A DNA stretch of 64,000 nucleotides, taken from the NCBI GenBank assembly GCA_017301995.1, contig JAFLEH010000008.1:124001-188000 (forward strand), given 5' to 3'. Shown here one piece after another: positions 42,478 through 51,412 of the stretch (the stretch's first letter is position 1; each line of letters starts with the position of its first letter). The notes beneath the pieces were generated by a model, which saw only the letters and a program-made list of their open reading frames with translations, ran no database searches and had not been told where the DNA came from. The stretch comes from Verrucomicrobiota bacterium. GTDB lineage: Bacteria; Verrucomicrobiota; Verrucomicrobiia; Verrucomicrobiales; Akkermansiaceae. The translations under genes were made by a program, and so were the position numbers.

Positions 42478-43008
42478 TCAAAACGGCCACCACCCGCGTT
42501 TTTTCCGCTTGTAGGGGCCGTCGCCCACCGAAATCACCTCCATGTGGGTGGTGGCGAGGCCTTGGTCGCGGAAACCGAGTTTTTTCGCGGCGCGCGGGGA
42601 AAGGTCGAGGCAGCGGCCGTCGATGAACGGGCCGCGGTCGTTGATCCGCACTTTGACGGAGCGGCCGTTTTCCACGTTGGTGACTTTCACCAGCGCGGGC
42701 AGCGGCAGGGTTTTGTGCGCGCCGATCAGGTGCCACGGCATCACCTTTTCGCCGAGCGAGGTGGTGCCGCGTTTCAGGCCGAAAAACGAGGACTCGTTGT
42801 ACCACGAGCAGGTGCCGGTTTCCTCGAAATCCAGGGCCGCTTCGACGCTCATCGGGTGATAGGTCTGGCCGCGCACGGTGTAGGACCGCGTTTGATAGCC
42901 CTTGTAACCGGAGGGTCTGGAAAGCCCGCAGGAGCACATCATCAGCGCCGTCAGGGCGAGCGTGCAGGAAACCGTAACGGTCCGGAGGCTGGCGCGGGGC
43001 GGGGTCAT
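42478..43008 (-). CDS. rlpA: RlpA-like septal lipoprotein
   Basis: 176 residues. The signal ends in the lipobox MMCSC (Cys about residue 26). The double-psi beta-barrel core contains GTCSWYN, TTSLGEKVMPWHLIGAHKTLPLPALVKVTN and VRINDRGPFIDGRCLDLSPRAAKKLG, the conserved RlpA motifs including the Asp and His used by lytic members. The SPOR domain found at the C-terminus of many RlpA proteins is missing; a basic tail (KRKKRGWWPF) stands instead. Probably a lytic transglycosylase acting on denuded glycan strands. Confidence 0.88.
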   Translation of the reverse strand: MTPPRASLRTVTVSCTLALTALMMCSCGLSRPSGYKGYQTRSYTVRGQTYHPMSVEAALDFEETGTCSWYNESSFFGLKRGTTSLGEKVMPWHLIGAHKTLPLPALVKVTNVENGRSVKVRINDRGPFIDGRCLDLSPRAAKKLGFRDQGLATTHMEVISVGDGPYKRKKRGWWPF

Positions 43009-43027
43009 GGCGTGGCGGATGCCGGGC

Positions 43028-43375
43028 TTACTTCTTCTTGCGCTTGCGCTTGATCTCGCGGACCACTTTGAGGGATGCGGCCACCTTTTCCTTGAGTTCC
43101 TTGCCGGGTTTGAACTTCACCCCGGCCCGGGCGGGAATTTTCACGGTGTCGGTGGGGTTTTTCGGGTTGCGGCCCAGTTTGGCCTTCATTTCGCGCACTT
43201 CGAACGCGCCAAACCGCCGCATCACCACGTTGTGCCCGCTGGCCAGCGACTCCGCGACCTCGTCGATGAATGTCTGGATGATTTCGGATACCACCTGCTG
43301 CGGGATCGAAGCGGTCCTTTCGGCGATTTTGTCGGTGATACGGATGGCGAGTTCGCGTTTGGTGATGGTGGCCAT
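43028..43375 (-). CDS. HU/IHF family DNA-binding protein with basic tail
   Basis: 115 residues. N-terminal helices ATITKRELAIRITDKIA, then VVSEIIQTFIDEVAESLASGHNVVMRRFGAFEVREM and a beta arm region KLGRNPKNPTDTVKIPARAGVKFKPGKELKEKV, all typical of HU/IHF subunits that bend DNA. The C-terminus carries an extra basic tail (EIKRKRKKK), not common in HU. The start is MATITKR at 43375. It lies 20 bases upstream of the rlpA-like gene on the same strand. Confidence 0.93.
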   Translation of the reverse strand: MATITKRELAIRITDKIAERTASIPQQVVSEIIQTFIDEVAESLASGHNVVMRRFGAFEVREMKAKLGRNPKNPTDTVKIPARAGVKFKPGKELKEKVAASLKVVREIKRKRKKK

Positions 43376-43476
43376 GGGAAAGAGGATCAGGTGAAAAACG
43401 GATGCGGGGCGGATTGAAACGAATGCGCCCCGCTTTGTCCCGCCAAAAATCGCGGAAACCTCACGAACCTCGGAAA

Positions 43477-44412
43477 TCAACCGGGTTCGGCGGGTTCCGG
43501 GTCTTCCCCGCCCAGCACGGCGCCGGTGGTGCGGAAGTGGAGTTTGGCGGCTTTTCCGAGCGCTTCCGGACCACGCTGGCGGACCAATTCGCGGGCGGCT
43601 TCGGTCACGGCCTCGCTGGCGCCCAGCGGCAGGCGGATGCCGCAAGCGGCGGAGGTTTTCTCCATCCAATCCACAAACCGCTCGCGCGCGAGCACCGAGG
43701 CCGCGGCCACCGCGATGTCGGACTCGCCCTTGGTGCGTTGCTCGAGCAAGATATCGATCTCCTGCTGGCGGAGCGCGCGGCGGAGCACCTCCGGATTGGC
43801 GAATTGGTCGCTCAGCGCGCGCGGGCAACCGGGCACCGCGGCGGCCAGGTTGGCGATCACCCTGGCGTGACCCCACGCGAGCAGGCGGTTGAGATTGCCA
43901 AACGATTGATAGAGCGAATTGTAGCGCTCCGGTCCGATCGACACCACCTCGGCGCGGCAGCCGGGCGTCGCACGGATCACCGCGGCCAACTGGCGGATCC
44001 GCGCGGCGGACGTCACACGCTTGGAATCCATCACCCCGGCGTCCATCAGTTTCCTAACAATATCACCGTCGGTATAAACCCCGGCGATCACCAGCGGGCC
44101 GAAATAGTCGCCCTTGCCGCTTTCATCGATCCCAAAGTGCGGCGCGAACATTTCCGGCTGGAGGATTTCCTCATAGCCCAGCCGGGCCTCACCAAGCACT
44201 TCGGGCTCCAGCGTGAAGCGGATGAAATCCTCGGTCTCCTTGCCCTGGATGAGCACCTTCGGGCCCTTTTGATAGACCGTGACGTTCAGTTTACCCTTGC
44301 GGGCGGAGAAAAGCGCATGCTCCTTGGCGGAGAACTCGAAACCGTCGCGCTCCAGCGCCCGGCGGAGCGTTTCCACCTGGTCGGGCGTTAGGGCGGCGGT
44401 GTGGCTGGTCAT
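43477..44412 (-). CDS. rnhC: ribonuclease HIII
   Basis: 311 residues. It degrades RNA in RNA-DNA hybrids. The N-terminal TBP-like domain (about residues 1-85, RRALERDGFEFSAKEHALFSARKG ... VLIQGKETEDFIRF) is specific for HIII as against HII. The catalytic domain begins HFGIDESGKGDYFGPLVIAGV with the acidic site D-E-S-G-K-G, followed by MDSKRV and the later ESDIAVAAASVLARERFV. The frame is open further upstream (to 44610) but the sequence there is a shadow of the xdhC gene region, and MTSHTAALTPDQVETL fits family starts. Confidence 0.93.
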   Translation of the reverse strand: MTSHTAALTPDQVETLRRALERDGFEFSAKEHALFSARKGKLNVTVYQKGPKVLIQGKETEDFIRFTLEPEVLGEARLGYEEILQPEMFAPHFGIDESGKGDYFGPLVIAGVYTDGDIVRKLMDAGVMDSKRVTSAARIRQLAAVIRATPGCRAEVVSIGPERYNSLYQSFGNLNRLLAWGHARVIANLAAAVPGCPRALSDQFANPEVLRRALRQQEIDILLEQRTKGESDIAVAAASVLARERFVDWMEKTSAACGIRLPLGASEAVTEAARELVRQRGPEALGKAAKLHFRTTGAVLGGEDPEPAEPG

Positions 44413-44488
44413 CGGTGGTGGAAAAGCGTGCCCGTTTATGAGCGGATCGCCGACCGCTGGCAAGCGCGGACGATTCTGGGATTCAGTG

Positions 44489-45469
44489 TCACCCGTTCCG
44501 GATCCGGATGATCTCGGCGGCGATGCTGACGGCGATTTCTGCGGGAGTCTGGCTGCCGATCGGCAGACCGACCGGCGCGCGCACGATGTCCAACATTTCC
44601 TGTGGAACACCGTCGTCGCGGAGTCGGCGGAAAATCTCGGCGACTTTGCGGCGGCTGCCTAACATACCCAGATAGCGCAGCCGTTTCCGCACCAGTTGGC
44701 GCAGCACCAATTCATCGGACGCGTGACCTGGCGTCATGATGACCGCGTAGTGGCGCGCCCCGGACGGCACTGCGGCGCCGATCCGCGCGAACGGCACGAC
44801 GCGCCGCTCGTGGGCGGATTCGTTTTGCTCCAGCGTGCCCAATCCGCCGCGTTCGTCGAGCACCACGATGCGGAAACCGAGGGTGGCCATGACGCGGGAC
44901 AACGCCAGCCCCACATGACCTCCGCCCACGATGAAGAGAGTTTCCATCGGCGCGATGAAACCCGCATAGCTCCACACACCGCCCCGTCTAACAAACTGGT
45001 GCGGCGGCCTCTCCGCACGGGCGGCGCGGTAGCCGAGCCCGTTAGGCGACAGCGTGAGGATGCCGCATCGGCCGGCCTCGCGCCGGGCCAGCAGGGTGCG
45101 AAGGGTCGCGGCATCGGATTTCCGACAGGGCATCACGACCACGGTTTGTTCTCCGCCGCAAATCATGCCCGAGGATTCGGGATGGTGCGGTTGATGGACG
45201 CGCCGCAGGATTTCGATCACCGGCGCGCGCTGCCGCAGCATCGCCCGCGCGCGTTCGACGAGGTCGGCTTCGATCCGGCCGCCGCCGATGCTGCCGCACA
45301 GGCCGCCATCCGCGGCCACCGCCATTTTGAAGCCGGCGCGGCCGGGTGTCTGACCGGAACTTTCCACGACATAGAGCAGCACGGCCCGCGAGCGGCGCCG
45401 CAGACGGTCTGATAGAAAATGCCACACGGCATCTTCGGGATTAGTGAAACCAGCGGGTGCTAACTGCAT
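44489..45469 (-). CDS. xdhC: XdhC/CoxI-family molybdenum-cofactor maturation protein
   Basis: 326 residues. Members bind and sulfurate molybdenum cofactor and insert it into xanthine dehydrogenase. The N-terminal XdhC/CoxI domain has VVESSGQTPGRAGFKMAVAADG and GSIGGGRIEADLVE; the C-terminal Rossmann-type domain has TLFIVGGGHVGLALSRVMATLGF, YAVIMTPGHASDELVLRQL and LGMLGSRRKVAEIFRRL. It is the last gene of the xdhA-xdhB-membrane protein-xdhC operon and overlaps the upstream gene by 29 bases. Confidence 0.92.
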   Translation of the reverse strand: MQLAPAGFTNPEDAVWHFLSDRLRRRSRAVLLYVVESSGQTPGRAGFKMAVAADGGLCGSIGGGRIEADLVERARAMLRQRAPVIEILRRVHQPHHPESSGMICGGEQTVVVMPCRKSDAATLRTLLARREAGRCGILTLSPNGLGYRAARAERPPHQFVRRGGVWSYAGFIAPMETLFIVGGGHVGLALSRVMATLGFRIVVLDERGGLGTLEQNESAHERRVVPFARIGAAVPSGARHYAVIMTPGHASDELVLRQLVRKRLRYLGMLGSRRKVAEIFRRLRDDGVPQEMLDIVRAPVGLPIGSQTPAEIAVSIAAEIIRIRNG

Positions 45470-45935
45470 AATAGACGGCCATCAGGGCGGAGAAAATCGC
45501 GCTGCCGAGAAACCGGTGGCGGAGCGGCAGCAGGTTTTGGACGACAAAATTTCCGGCGAGCGAGATCGGGATGTTGGCGAGAAACGACCACGCTCCCACC
45601 CGCAGCAGGCCCCAGCCGATTTGATTGGTTAGGCCGGAAAACAGCTTGATCAACAGCAGGTGGCGGGCGATCCACAGAGGGTTGAAATAAGCCATCGCCA
45701 GAACGGTGCGCCGCAGGCTGGCCGCCGCGCCGGATGCCGTCACCCGTCGGTCGATCCAGCGGAACCACGCGGGAATCTCCAGCGCGTACAACCCGCCGCC
45801 CACCAGCGCCATTCCTAACATTCTACCCCAGTGGAACTCACCGAGCAGCAGCGCGGCCGCGGTGTCGCCGCCGGCGTAAATCGTCACGCCCCGCCACACA
45901 TCCGCCGGTTGATAGCGCGGAATTGATAGATTCAT
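45441..45935 (-). CDS. Mpv17/PMP22-like membrane protein in the xdh operon
   Basis: 164 residues with four probable membrane helices. The pattern GGDTAAALLLGEFHWGRMLGMALVGGGLYALEIPAWFRWID near the start and WSFLANIPISLAGNFVVQNLLPLRHRF near the end recalls the eukaryotic Mpv17/PMP22 family (GD...Q..., R....G....P...W, W...NF..VP...R). That resemblance is by eye and only moderate. It overlaps xdhB by 4 bases and xdhC by 29, so it is firmly part of the purine-oxidation operon. It could help substrate or cofactor passage, but no function is shown. Confidence 0.65.
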   Translation of the reverse strand: MNLSIPRYQPADVWRGVTIYAGGDTAAALLLGEFHWGRMLGMALVGGGLYALEIPAWFRWIDRRVTASGAAASLRRTVLAMAYFNPLWIARHLLLIKLFSGLTNQIGWGLLRVGAWSFLANIPISLAGNFVVQNLLPLRHRFLGSAIFSALMAVYYAVSTRWFH

Positions 45936-48241
45936 GGCGGATCGGGCGGAGGGTTGGATGCGGAGATTTCCGCGACACAGGGGGTGGTCGCGCCATTGAG
46001 CGCCATCAGCATCCTTTCGGCGGTTAGAGGAGCTTCGTAAAACGGCTCAAGCTCCGGGCGCGCGGCCCGCAGCGCTTCCAACATCGCGAAATAGGCGCCG
46101 ATGCCATACATGAGCGGCGGCTCGCCCACCGTCTTCGATCCCAGCACGCCCGCAGGACCTTCCGGGTCTTCAAGGAAATGGACATCGAACTCTTCCGGGG
46201 CGTCGTTAGGACCGGGCACCTTGTAAGTGGTGAACGAGTCGGTTAGCGTGCGGCCGTTCGCGTCGTGGCGGCATTCCTCCATCGTCATCCAGCCGATCCC
46301 CTGCGCGATCCCTCCCTCGACTTGGCCACGGTCCACCAGCGGGTTCAGGCTGCGGCCGGCGTCGTGCACCAAGCGTACGGAATTCACCCGGCCGGTCCCG
46401 CGCAGACAGTCCACGGTGGTCTCTATCAACGCCACGCCGACCGCGTGATAGGCGAACGGATGGCCTTGGTTGGATTGCTTGTCGAAGTGGATTTCCGGCG
46501 TGGCGTAATGGGCGTGTGCGGATAGCCCCACGCGCGACAAATAGGCAGCGGCGACCAGTTTCTCCCAATCGAGATCGGTCGCGCGGCCGTCGAGGAAAAC
46601 CCGTTCGCTGCGCAGCTCGACGCCATCGGCGGTGGCCGCGCCGAGGAGCTTCGCGGCGGTTTCCCTGAGCCGGCCGAGAATGCCGAGGCAGGCAAGGCGG
46701 GTGGCGTTGCCGTTGAGGTCCGGCCCGCTGCTCGCGGCGGTGGGAGAAGTGTTGGCGATGCGCGCGGTGCTGGTGGTTTCCAACCTAACGCGCTCCGGAC
46801 GGATTGAAAAGGTATCGGCCGCCACCTGGCGCAGCTTGGCGTTGGTGCCCTGGCCCATTTCAACCGCCGCCGTGCTAACCGACACACTGCCGTCGGCATA
46901 GACATGCGCCAGCGCGCCGGCCTGATTGAGAAAGGTGGTGGTGAAGGAAATCCCGAAACACACCGGCATCACCGCCATGCCCTTTTTCTCCCAGCGATGC
47001 GTCGTGTTGAATTCAGCAATGGAAGCGCGCCGTTCCGCGAAGCCGAATCGCCGCTCGGCCTCGTCCCAACAACGGGGCAGCGTCGGCGTGCCGAGCGTGG
47101 TCCCGTAAGGCAGCGGGTCGCCGGCACGCAGCAGATTGGCCTTCTGGATTTCCTCCGCGGTGATGCCGAGCGCGCGGGCGGCGGCGTGGATCGCCGACTC
47201 CATCACGAACATCCCCTGCGGGCCTCCGAAGCCGCGAAACGCGGTGTTGGACGCCAGATTGGTGCGGCAACAAACACCCGTGGCTCGGACATTCGGAATA
47301 TGATAACTGTTGGTGGCGTGAAACAGCGTGCGTTCCAGCACCGACGGGGACAGATCCGCGGTCGATCCGCTGTTTTGATAGAAAAACGCCTCATAAGCGA
47401 TGATCCGACCGTCGCGCGTCACGCCGATCTTGAAATCCGACGAATACGGATGCCGCTTTCCGGTCCAGCGCATGTCCTCGTGGCGGCGCAGCACCAGCCG
47501 CACCGGCCGTTGGAGTTTCCACGCGGCCAAGGCGGCCAGCACGGCCCACGGCGTAGCTTGGTCCTCCTTGCCGCCGAAACCGCCACCGAGTCGCCTAACT
47601 TCGACCTCGATCTGATGCATCGGTAGGCCGAGCACGCGCGAGACGGCCCGCTGCACCGCGGTCGGCGCCTGGGTGGAGGATAGCAGATGCACGCCGCCGC
47701 CCTCGACCGGCCGGGCGATCGTGCCCTGGGTTTCGAGGTAGGCGTGTTCCTGCCCGCCGGTGTCGGCGCGACCTGAAACCACGATTTCGCACCGCTCCCA
47801 TGCCGCGTCCACATCACCCAGCGCGAAGGTTCTCGGCGGGGCCATGATTTCGCCCTTGGCGAAGGCTTCGCGCGGATCGAACACGGCTTCGAGAGGCTCG
47901 GTGACGACGCGCACGCGGCCTGCGGCCCGCCGCGCCGCGGATTCGGTCGCGGCCACCACCAGCGCCACCGGTTGGCCGATCGCGTGAACGGCATCTTCGG
48001 CCAACAACGGCTCGTCGGGAATGATGTTGCCGATCTGGTTCTGTCCGGGGATGTCATCCCGCGTGAGCACGGCGCACACGCCCGGCATCGTCCCGGCGTC
48101 GGCGGTTTCGATAGATAGCAGCTTCCCGTGCGCCACCGGCGAAGGCACCACCACCGCGAACAGCAATCCCGCGGCAGCCGGTTCGTCGTCCGCAAACCGC
48201 GATTCGCCGCGCACATGGAGATGGGTGTCGGGATGGTTCAT
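45932..48241 (-). CDS. xdhB: xanthine dehydrogenase, molybdopterin-binding subunit
   Basis: 769 residues. It oxidises hypoxanthine and xanthine at the molybdenum centre. Seen: N-terminal a/b hammerhead (HVRGESRFADDEP), RRLGGGFGGKEDQATPWAV, FRGFGGPQGMFVMES, EMGQGTNAKLRQVAADTF, and near the C-terminus LGSKTVGEPPLMYGIGAYFAM, where GEPPLM holds the catalytic glutamate. Together with XdhA it forms the two-subunit bacterial enzyme. It overlaps xdhA upstream and the membrane protein downstream by 4 bases each. Confidence 0.95.
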   Translation of the reverse strand: MNHPDTHLHVRGESRFADDEPAAAGLLFAVVVPSPVAHGKLLSIETADAGTMPGVCAVLTRDDIPGQNQIGNIIPDEPLLAEDAVHAIGQPVALVVAATESAARRAAGRVRVVTEPLEAVFDPREAFAKGEIMAPPRTFALGDVDAAWERCEIVVSGRADTGGQEHAYLETQGTIARPVEGGGVHLLSSTQAPTAVQRAVSRVLGLPMHQIEVEVRRLGGGFGGKEDQATPWAVLAALAAWKLQRPVRLVLRRHEDMRWTGKRHPYSSDFKIGVTRDGRIIAYEAFFYQNSGSTADLSPSVLERTLFHATNSYHIPNVRATGVCCRTNLASNTAFRGFGGPQGMFVMESAIHAAARALGITAEEIQKANLLRAGDPLPYGTTLGTPTLPRCWDEAERRFGFAERRASIAEFNTTHRWEKKGMAVMPVCFGISFTTTFLNQAGALAHVYADGSVSVSTAAVEMGQGTNAKLRQVAADTFSIRPERVRLETTSTARIANTSPTAASSGPDLNGNATRLACLGILGRLRETAAKLLGAATADGVELRSERVFLDGRATDLDWEKLVAAAYLSRVGLSAHAHYATPEIHFDKQSNQGHPFAYHAVGVALIETTVDCLRGTGRVNSVRLVHDAGRSLNPLVDRGQVEGGIAQGIGWMTMEECRHDANGRTLTDSFTTYKVPGPNDAPEEFDVHFLEDPEGPAGVLGSKTVGEPPLMYGIGAYFAMLEALRAARPELEPFYEAPLTAERMLMALNGATTPCVAEISASNPPPDPP

Positions 48242-49659
48242 GGCAACAATTCCTCCGCGGCCTCCGGCGAGAGTTTTTGAAAATGCGCCACTAACAGGCG
48301 GCGCAGCAGGTTCCGCTTGTAGTCGGCCGACCCGCGCACATCGCTGATCGGCGCGATTTCGTCGTCGGCCGCATCGAGTGCCCCGCGCAGGACGGCGGGC
48401 GTGATCTCCGCTCCGGTGAGCATGGCGCAGGTTTGTTGGAGAAATTTCGGCACCGGCGCAACCCCACCGACTGATAGACGCATGGTGGAAATCCGTCCAT
48501 CACGCGCCACCGCGAGCATTGCGGAATTGACCGCCGCGATGTCGAGATGCGTGCGGCGGCTCACTTTCTCGAACCCCAACACCGCGTCCGGCGGCGGCGG
48601 ATCGAACTCAATCTCCAACACCAACTCGTCCGGCCGACGGTCGATGACCTTGTAGCCGAGAAAGAAGTCGCGCAGCTGCACAACGCGCCGCCCGGCCTCG
48701 TCGCCGAGCGTGAGGCGGGCATCCAGCGCGAGCAGCAGAATGGCCAGATCGCCAATCGGCGAGGCATTGACCAGATTCCCGGCCAGCGTGGCGCGGTTCC
48801 GGATAGGCCGCGATGCCACCAACCGCAAATGTCGCTCCAGCCCTGGCAGCACGGCCCGCAATGCCTCGGAGTCCTCAAGATCGGCCAACGGCGTGGCCGC
48901 GCCAATCACGCAAACGCCGTTTTCCATCCGAATCCCCCGCAAATGGGCACGGCGGGAGAGCAGATCCATCGGCGCCGACTCCAACTCGTCGCCGCGTTGG
49001 ACAAACAGATCGGTGCCGCCGGCGACGAGCACCGGCGGGACATGCCCTAACGCTATTTGTGTCCCGCCGCATTGCAACCCGTTCACGATTCCGGCAGCGC
49101 TGAGAAAATCATCCGGGAGCCAGCCGCCGGCAACCAGTTGGCGGACGCGCTCGGCCGATCCCGCGGGCGCCGCAATTTCGTTAGACAACCGGGCGCAGAC
49201 TTTCGCCAGCGCCCGCCGGATGGCGATGTATCCGGTGCAGCGGCAAAGGTTGCCGCCGATGGCTTCGTTGGCCGCGTCCCCGTCCCAACGCGGTGATGAA
49301 AGCAGAAACCCGGCCAGCGACAGCATGAATCCGGGCGTGCAGAACCCGCATTGCGCCGCACCCTCGTCCACAAACGCCTGCTGCACCGGCGTGAGCGCGT
49401 CGCGGTTCAAGCCCTCGATGGTGACCACATGTCGTCCTTCGGCCTCGGCCAGCGGCACCAGGCAGGAGTTCACCGGGCGATAGGCCAGTCCGTTTTCTAA
49501 CGGCTCACCGAGCAGCACCATGCAGGCGCCGCAATCGCCCTCGCGGCAACCTTCCTTCGTGCCCGCCAATCCGCGCCGACGCCGGATGAAATCCAGCAGC
49601 ACGGTGCCGTGCGGCAAGTCGGCCGACACCACTTCGCGGTTGAGGAGAAATTGAAACAT
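48238..49659 (-). CDS. xdhA: xanthine dehydrogenase, iron-sulfur and FAD subunit
   Basis: 473 residues. N-terminal plant-type 2Fe-2S domain (GCREGDCGACMVLLGEP), second 2Fe-2S domain (QCGFCTPGFMLSL and GGNLCRCTGYIAIRRAL), then the FAD domain (VLVAGGTDLFVQ, SRPIRNRATLAGNLVNASPIGDL) and the CO dehydrogenase flavoprotein C-terminal domain. Electrons pass from molybdenum through the clusters to FAD and NAD+. The start chosen is MFQFLLNREVV; the frame runs upstream to 50310 only as a shadow of the divergent gene. First gene of the operon; about 255 bases of non-coding sequence separate it from the divergent methyltransferase, without a convincing promoter. Confidence 0.94.
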   Translation of the reverse strand: MFQFLLNREVVSADLPHGTVLLDFIRRRRGLAGTKEGCREGDCGACMVLLGEPLENGLAYRPVNSCLVPLAEAEGRHVVTIEGLNRDALTPVQQAFVDEGAAQCGFCTPGFMLSLAGFLLSSPRWDGDAANEAIGGNLCRCTGYIAIRRALAKVCARLSNEIAAPAGSAERVRQLVAGGWLPDDFLSAAGIVNGLQCGGTQIALGHVPPVLVAGGTDLFVQRGDELESAPMDLLSRRAHLRGIRMENGVCVIGAATPLADLEDSEALRAVLPGLERHLRLVASRPIRNRATLAGNLVNASPIGDLAILLLALDARLTLGDEAGRRVVQLRDFFLGYKVIDRRPDELVLEIEFDPPPPDAVLGFEKVSRRTHLDIAAVNSAMLAVARDGRISTMRLSVGGVAPVPKFLQQTCAMLTGAEITPAVLRGALDAADDEIAPISDVRGSADYKRNLLRRLLVAHFQKLSPEAAEELLP

Positions 49660-49914
49660 GCGGTGGACGACCCCCGCGGACGGGAGCCATGGGTCACGGT
49701 TGATGGATTGGCGGGGCGGCGACCATTCTCCGTCGCACCGCCGGATAGGATCGGACTTGAAACGGCGGTATCGGAAAACCGTCGTGGACATTCCGTTTCG
49801 GACGCGAAGATACCAAGCCAGCCAGCCAATCCAAGCGGAATCGTCGGGATCCTGCTCAGGTGATTCCGCCGTTTCGGCTTGCCCTCGCGGGCCGGGGCGG
49901 CTACCAAGCACGGC

Positions 49915-50520
49915 ATGCATCCGCGCCATCAAGGCCAAAAATCCCGCCCTGGTCCGCACGAGCCCGCGGCCCGTGCCAACCGACACGTCGTCCAGGCGGA
50001 AAAGACCGTTCCCGCGCTCGACGAGGACGCGCTGATGGCGATTGTCGCAAACCAGGCCGTTCCGTTTGTGCTGATCCTCGACTGCGTTCAGGACCCGCAC
50101 AATCTGGGTGCCATCCTCCGCACCGCCGATGCCGCGGGCGTTCACGCCGTGGTGGCTCCGAAGGACAAGGCGGTCGGCATCACCGAAACCGTACGCCGGG
50201 TTTCCGTGGGCGCTGCCGACCACGTGCCGTTCGCCCAAGTGACCAACCTGGCGCGCACGATGGAGAAACTGAAGGCCGCGGGACTGTGGTTGGTGGGCAC
50301 CACCGATCACGCCGGCCAGTCGATTTACGAAACCGATCTCAAGGGTCCGCTGGCGCTGGTTTTGGGCGCGGAGGAAAAGGGCATGCGCCGTCTAACCGAG
50401 GAAAACTGCGATTTTCTGGCATCCATCCCGATGGCTGGCAAGGTCGAGTGCCTCAACGTTTCGGTGGCCACGGGTGTGTGCCTTTTCGAGGCGGTGCGGC
50501 AGCGCCGGGCGGCGCCATGA
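49915..50520 (+). CDS. TrmH/SpoU-family RNA 2'-O-methyltransferase
   Basis: 201 residues, knotted SPOUT fold. Motif 1 LDCVQDPHNLGAILRTADAAG, motif 2 LALVLGAEEKGMRRL, motif 3 IPMAGKVECLNVSVATGVCLFEAVRQR. These are the SAM-binding and catalytic elements of RlmB-like 23S rRNA ribose methyltransferases. The usual N-terminal substrate-binding domain (about 70 residues in E. coli RlmB) is reduced to roughly 40 residues here, so the exact target base is uncertain. ATG 49915 is chosen; a start 12 codons earlier is also open. It overlaps the next gene by 4 bases. Confidence 0.88.
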   Translation: MHPRHQGQKSRPGPHEPAARANRHVVQAEKTVPALDEDALMAIVANQAVPFVLILDCVQDPHNLGAILRTADAAGVHAVVAPKDKAVGITETVRRVSVGAADHVPFAQVTNLARTMEKLKAAGLWLVGTTDHAGQSIYETDLKGPLALVLGAEEKGMRRLTEENCDFLASIPMAGKVECLNVSVATGVCLFEAVRQRRAAP

Positions 50521-51335
50521 GGGAGCCGGTTAGGGTGTTTTCCGACCTGCATCTCGGCCACCGCGTCTCGCGGATCGCGTCGGTGGCGGCGTTGCGGCCG
50601 ATGCTGGAAGGCGCGGGCACGGCGGTCTTCAACGGCGACACCTGGCAGGAGCTGACCCGCTGCGTGCGGGAACAATCTGCGGAAATGCTGGAGGAACTCA
50701 AAACGCTTTGCGCGTCGCTCGGCTGCGAAGCCGTTTTTCTATCAGGAAACCATGATCCCGGCTGGCCCGGTCCGGGCTGGATGGAATTGGCGGGCGGCCG
50801 GATCGTCATCACCCACGGCGATGCGATCTTGTTCGACGGTTCGCCGTGGAAGCGCGAGATTCTATCCAATCCGGACAAAGTGCTGGAACTTTGGGCCGAA
50901 CATCCGGAGGCGGACGAGGACCCCGGCGAGCGCCTGCGCGTGGCCCGCGCGATCGCCCGGTGCCTGCCGTCCCAGGACCAACCCGCCGGAAAACGCATCT
51001 GGCAGCGCGCGTGGGATGCCGCCATCCCGCCGCAGCGCGCGCTGAAGATGCTCCAGGCATGGACCTTCCAGGGCACTTATGCCGAGGCGTTCCGCAGGCA
51101 TTATTTTCCCAAGGCCGAGGTGCTCGTGATCGGCCATTTCCACCGCCACGGGTTTTGGCGGCGCGGTTCGCGTCTTATTATCAATACCGGATCGTTCGTC
51201 AATCCGGGCCGGGCGCTTTGGGTGGAGTGGCGCGACGGCTATCTCCGCCGCGGTGTTATCGACGAAACCCCGGAACGATGCTCGTTGGGCGAGGTTCTCG
51301 GTGTCTGGCGCTTTGCGGACACGGATACGATCTAA
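50517..51335 (+). CDS. calcineurin-like metallophosphoesterase
   Basis: 272 residues. The metal-binding motifs of the family are in order: FSDLHLGH, FNGDTWQE, LSGNHDPGW, ITHGDAI and GHFHRHG. The layout is similar to UDP-2,3-diacylglucosamine hydrolases (LpxH type) but the length and the helical insertion (about residues 115-185) differ, so I keep the general name. It probably cleaves a phosphodiester or pyrophosphate in the cytoplasm. Coupled to the methyltransferase by an ATGA overlap. Confidence 0.85.
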   Translation: MREPVRVFSDLHLGHRVSRIASVAALRPMLEGAGTAVFNGDTWQELTRCVREQSAEMLEELKTLCASLGCEAVFLSGNHDPGWPGPGWMELAGGRIVITHGDAILFDGSPWKREILSNPDKVLELWAEHPEADEDPGERLRVARAIARCLPSQDQPAGKRIWQRAWDAAIPPQRALKMLQAWTFQGTYAEAFRRHYFPKAEVLVIGHFHRHGFWRRGSRLIINTGSFVNPGRALWVEWRDGYLRRGVIDETPERCSLGEVLGVWRFADTDTI

Positions 51336-51412
51336 CTGAGGCCAATCCGCTGAAAGCACGCGATGCCGCGGATCGTATATGCGGCTGGTTCCTTCCCCGC
51401 CGCCACGCCGTC

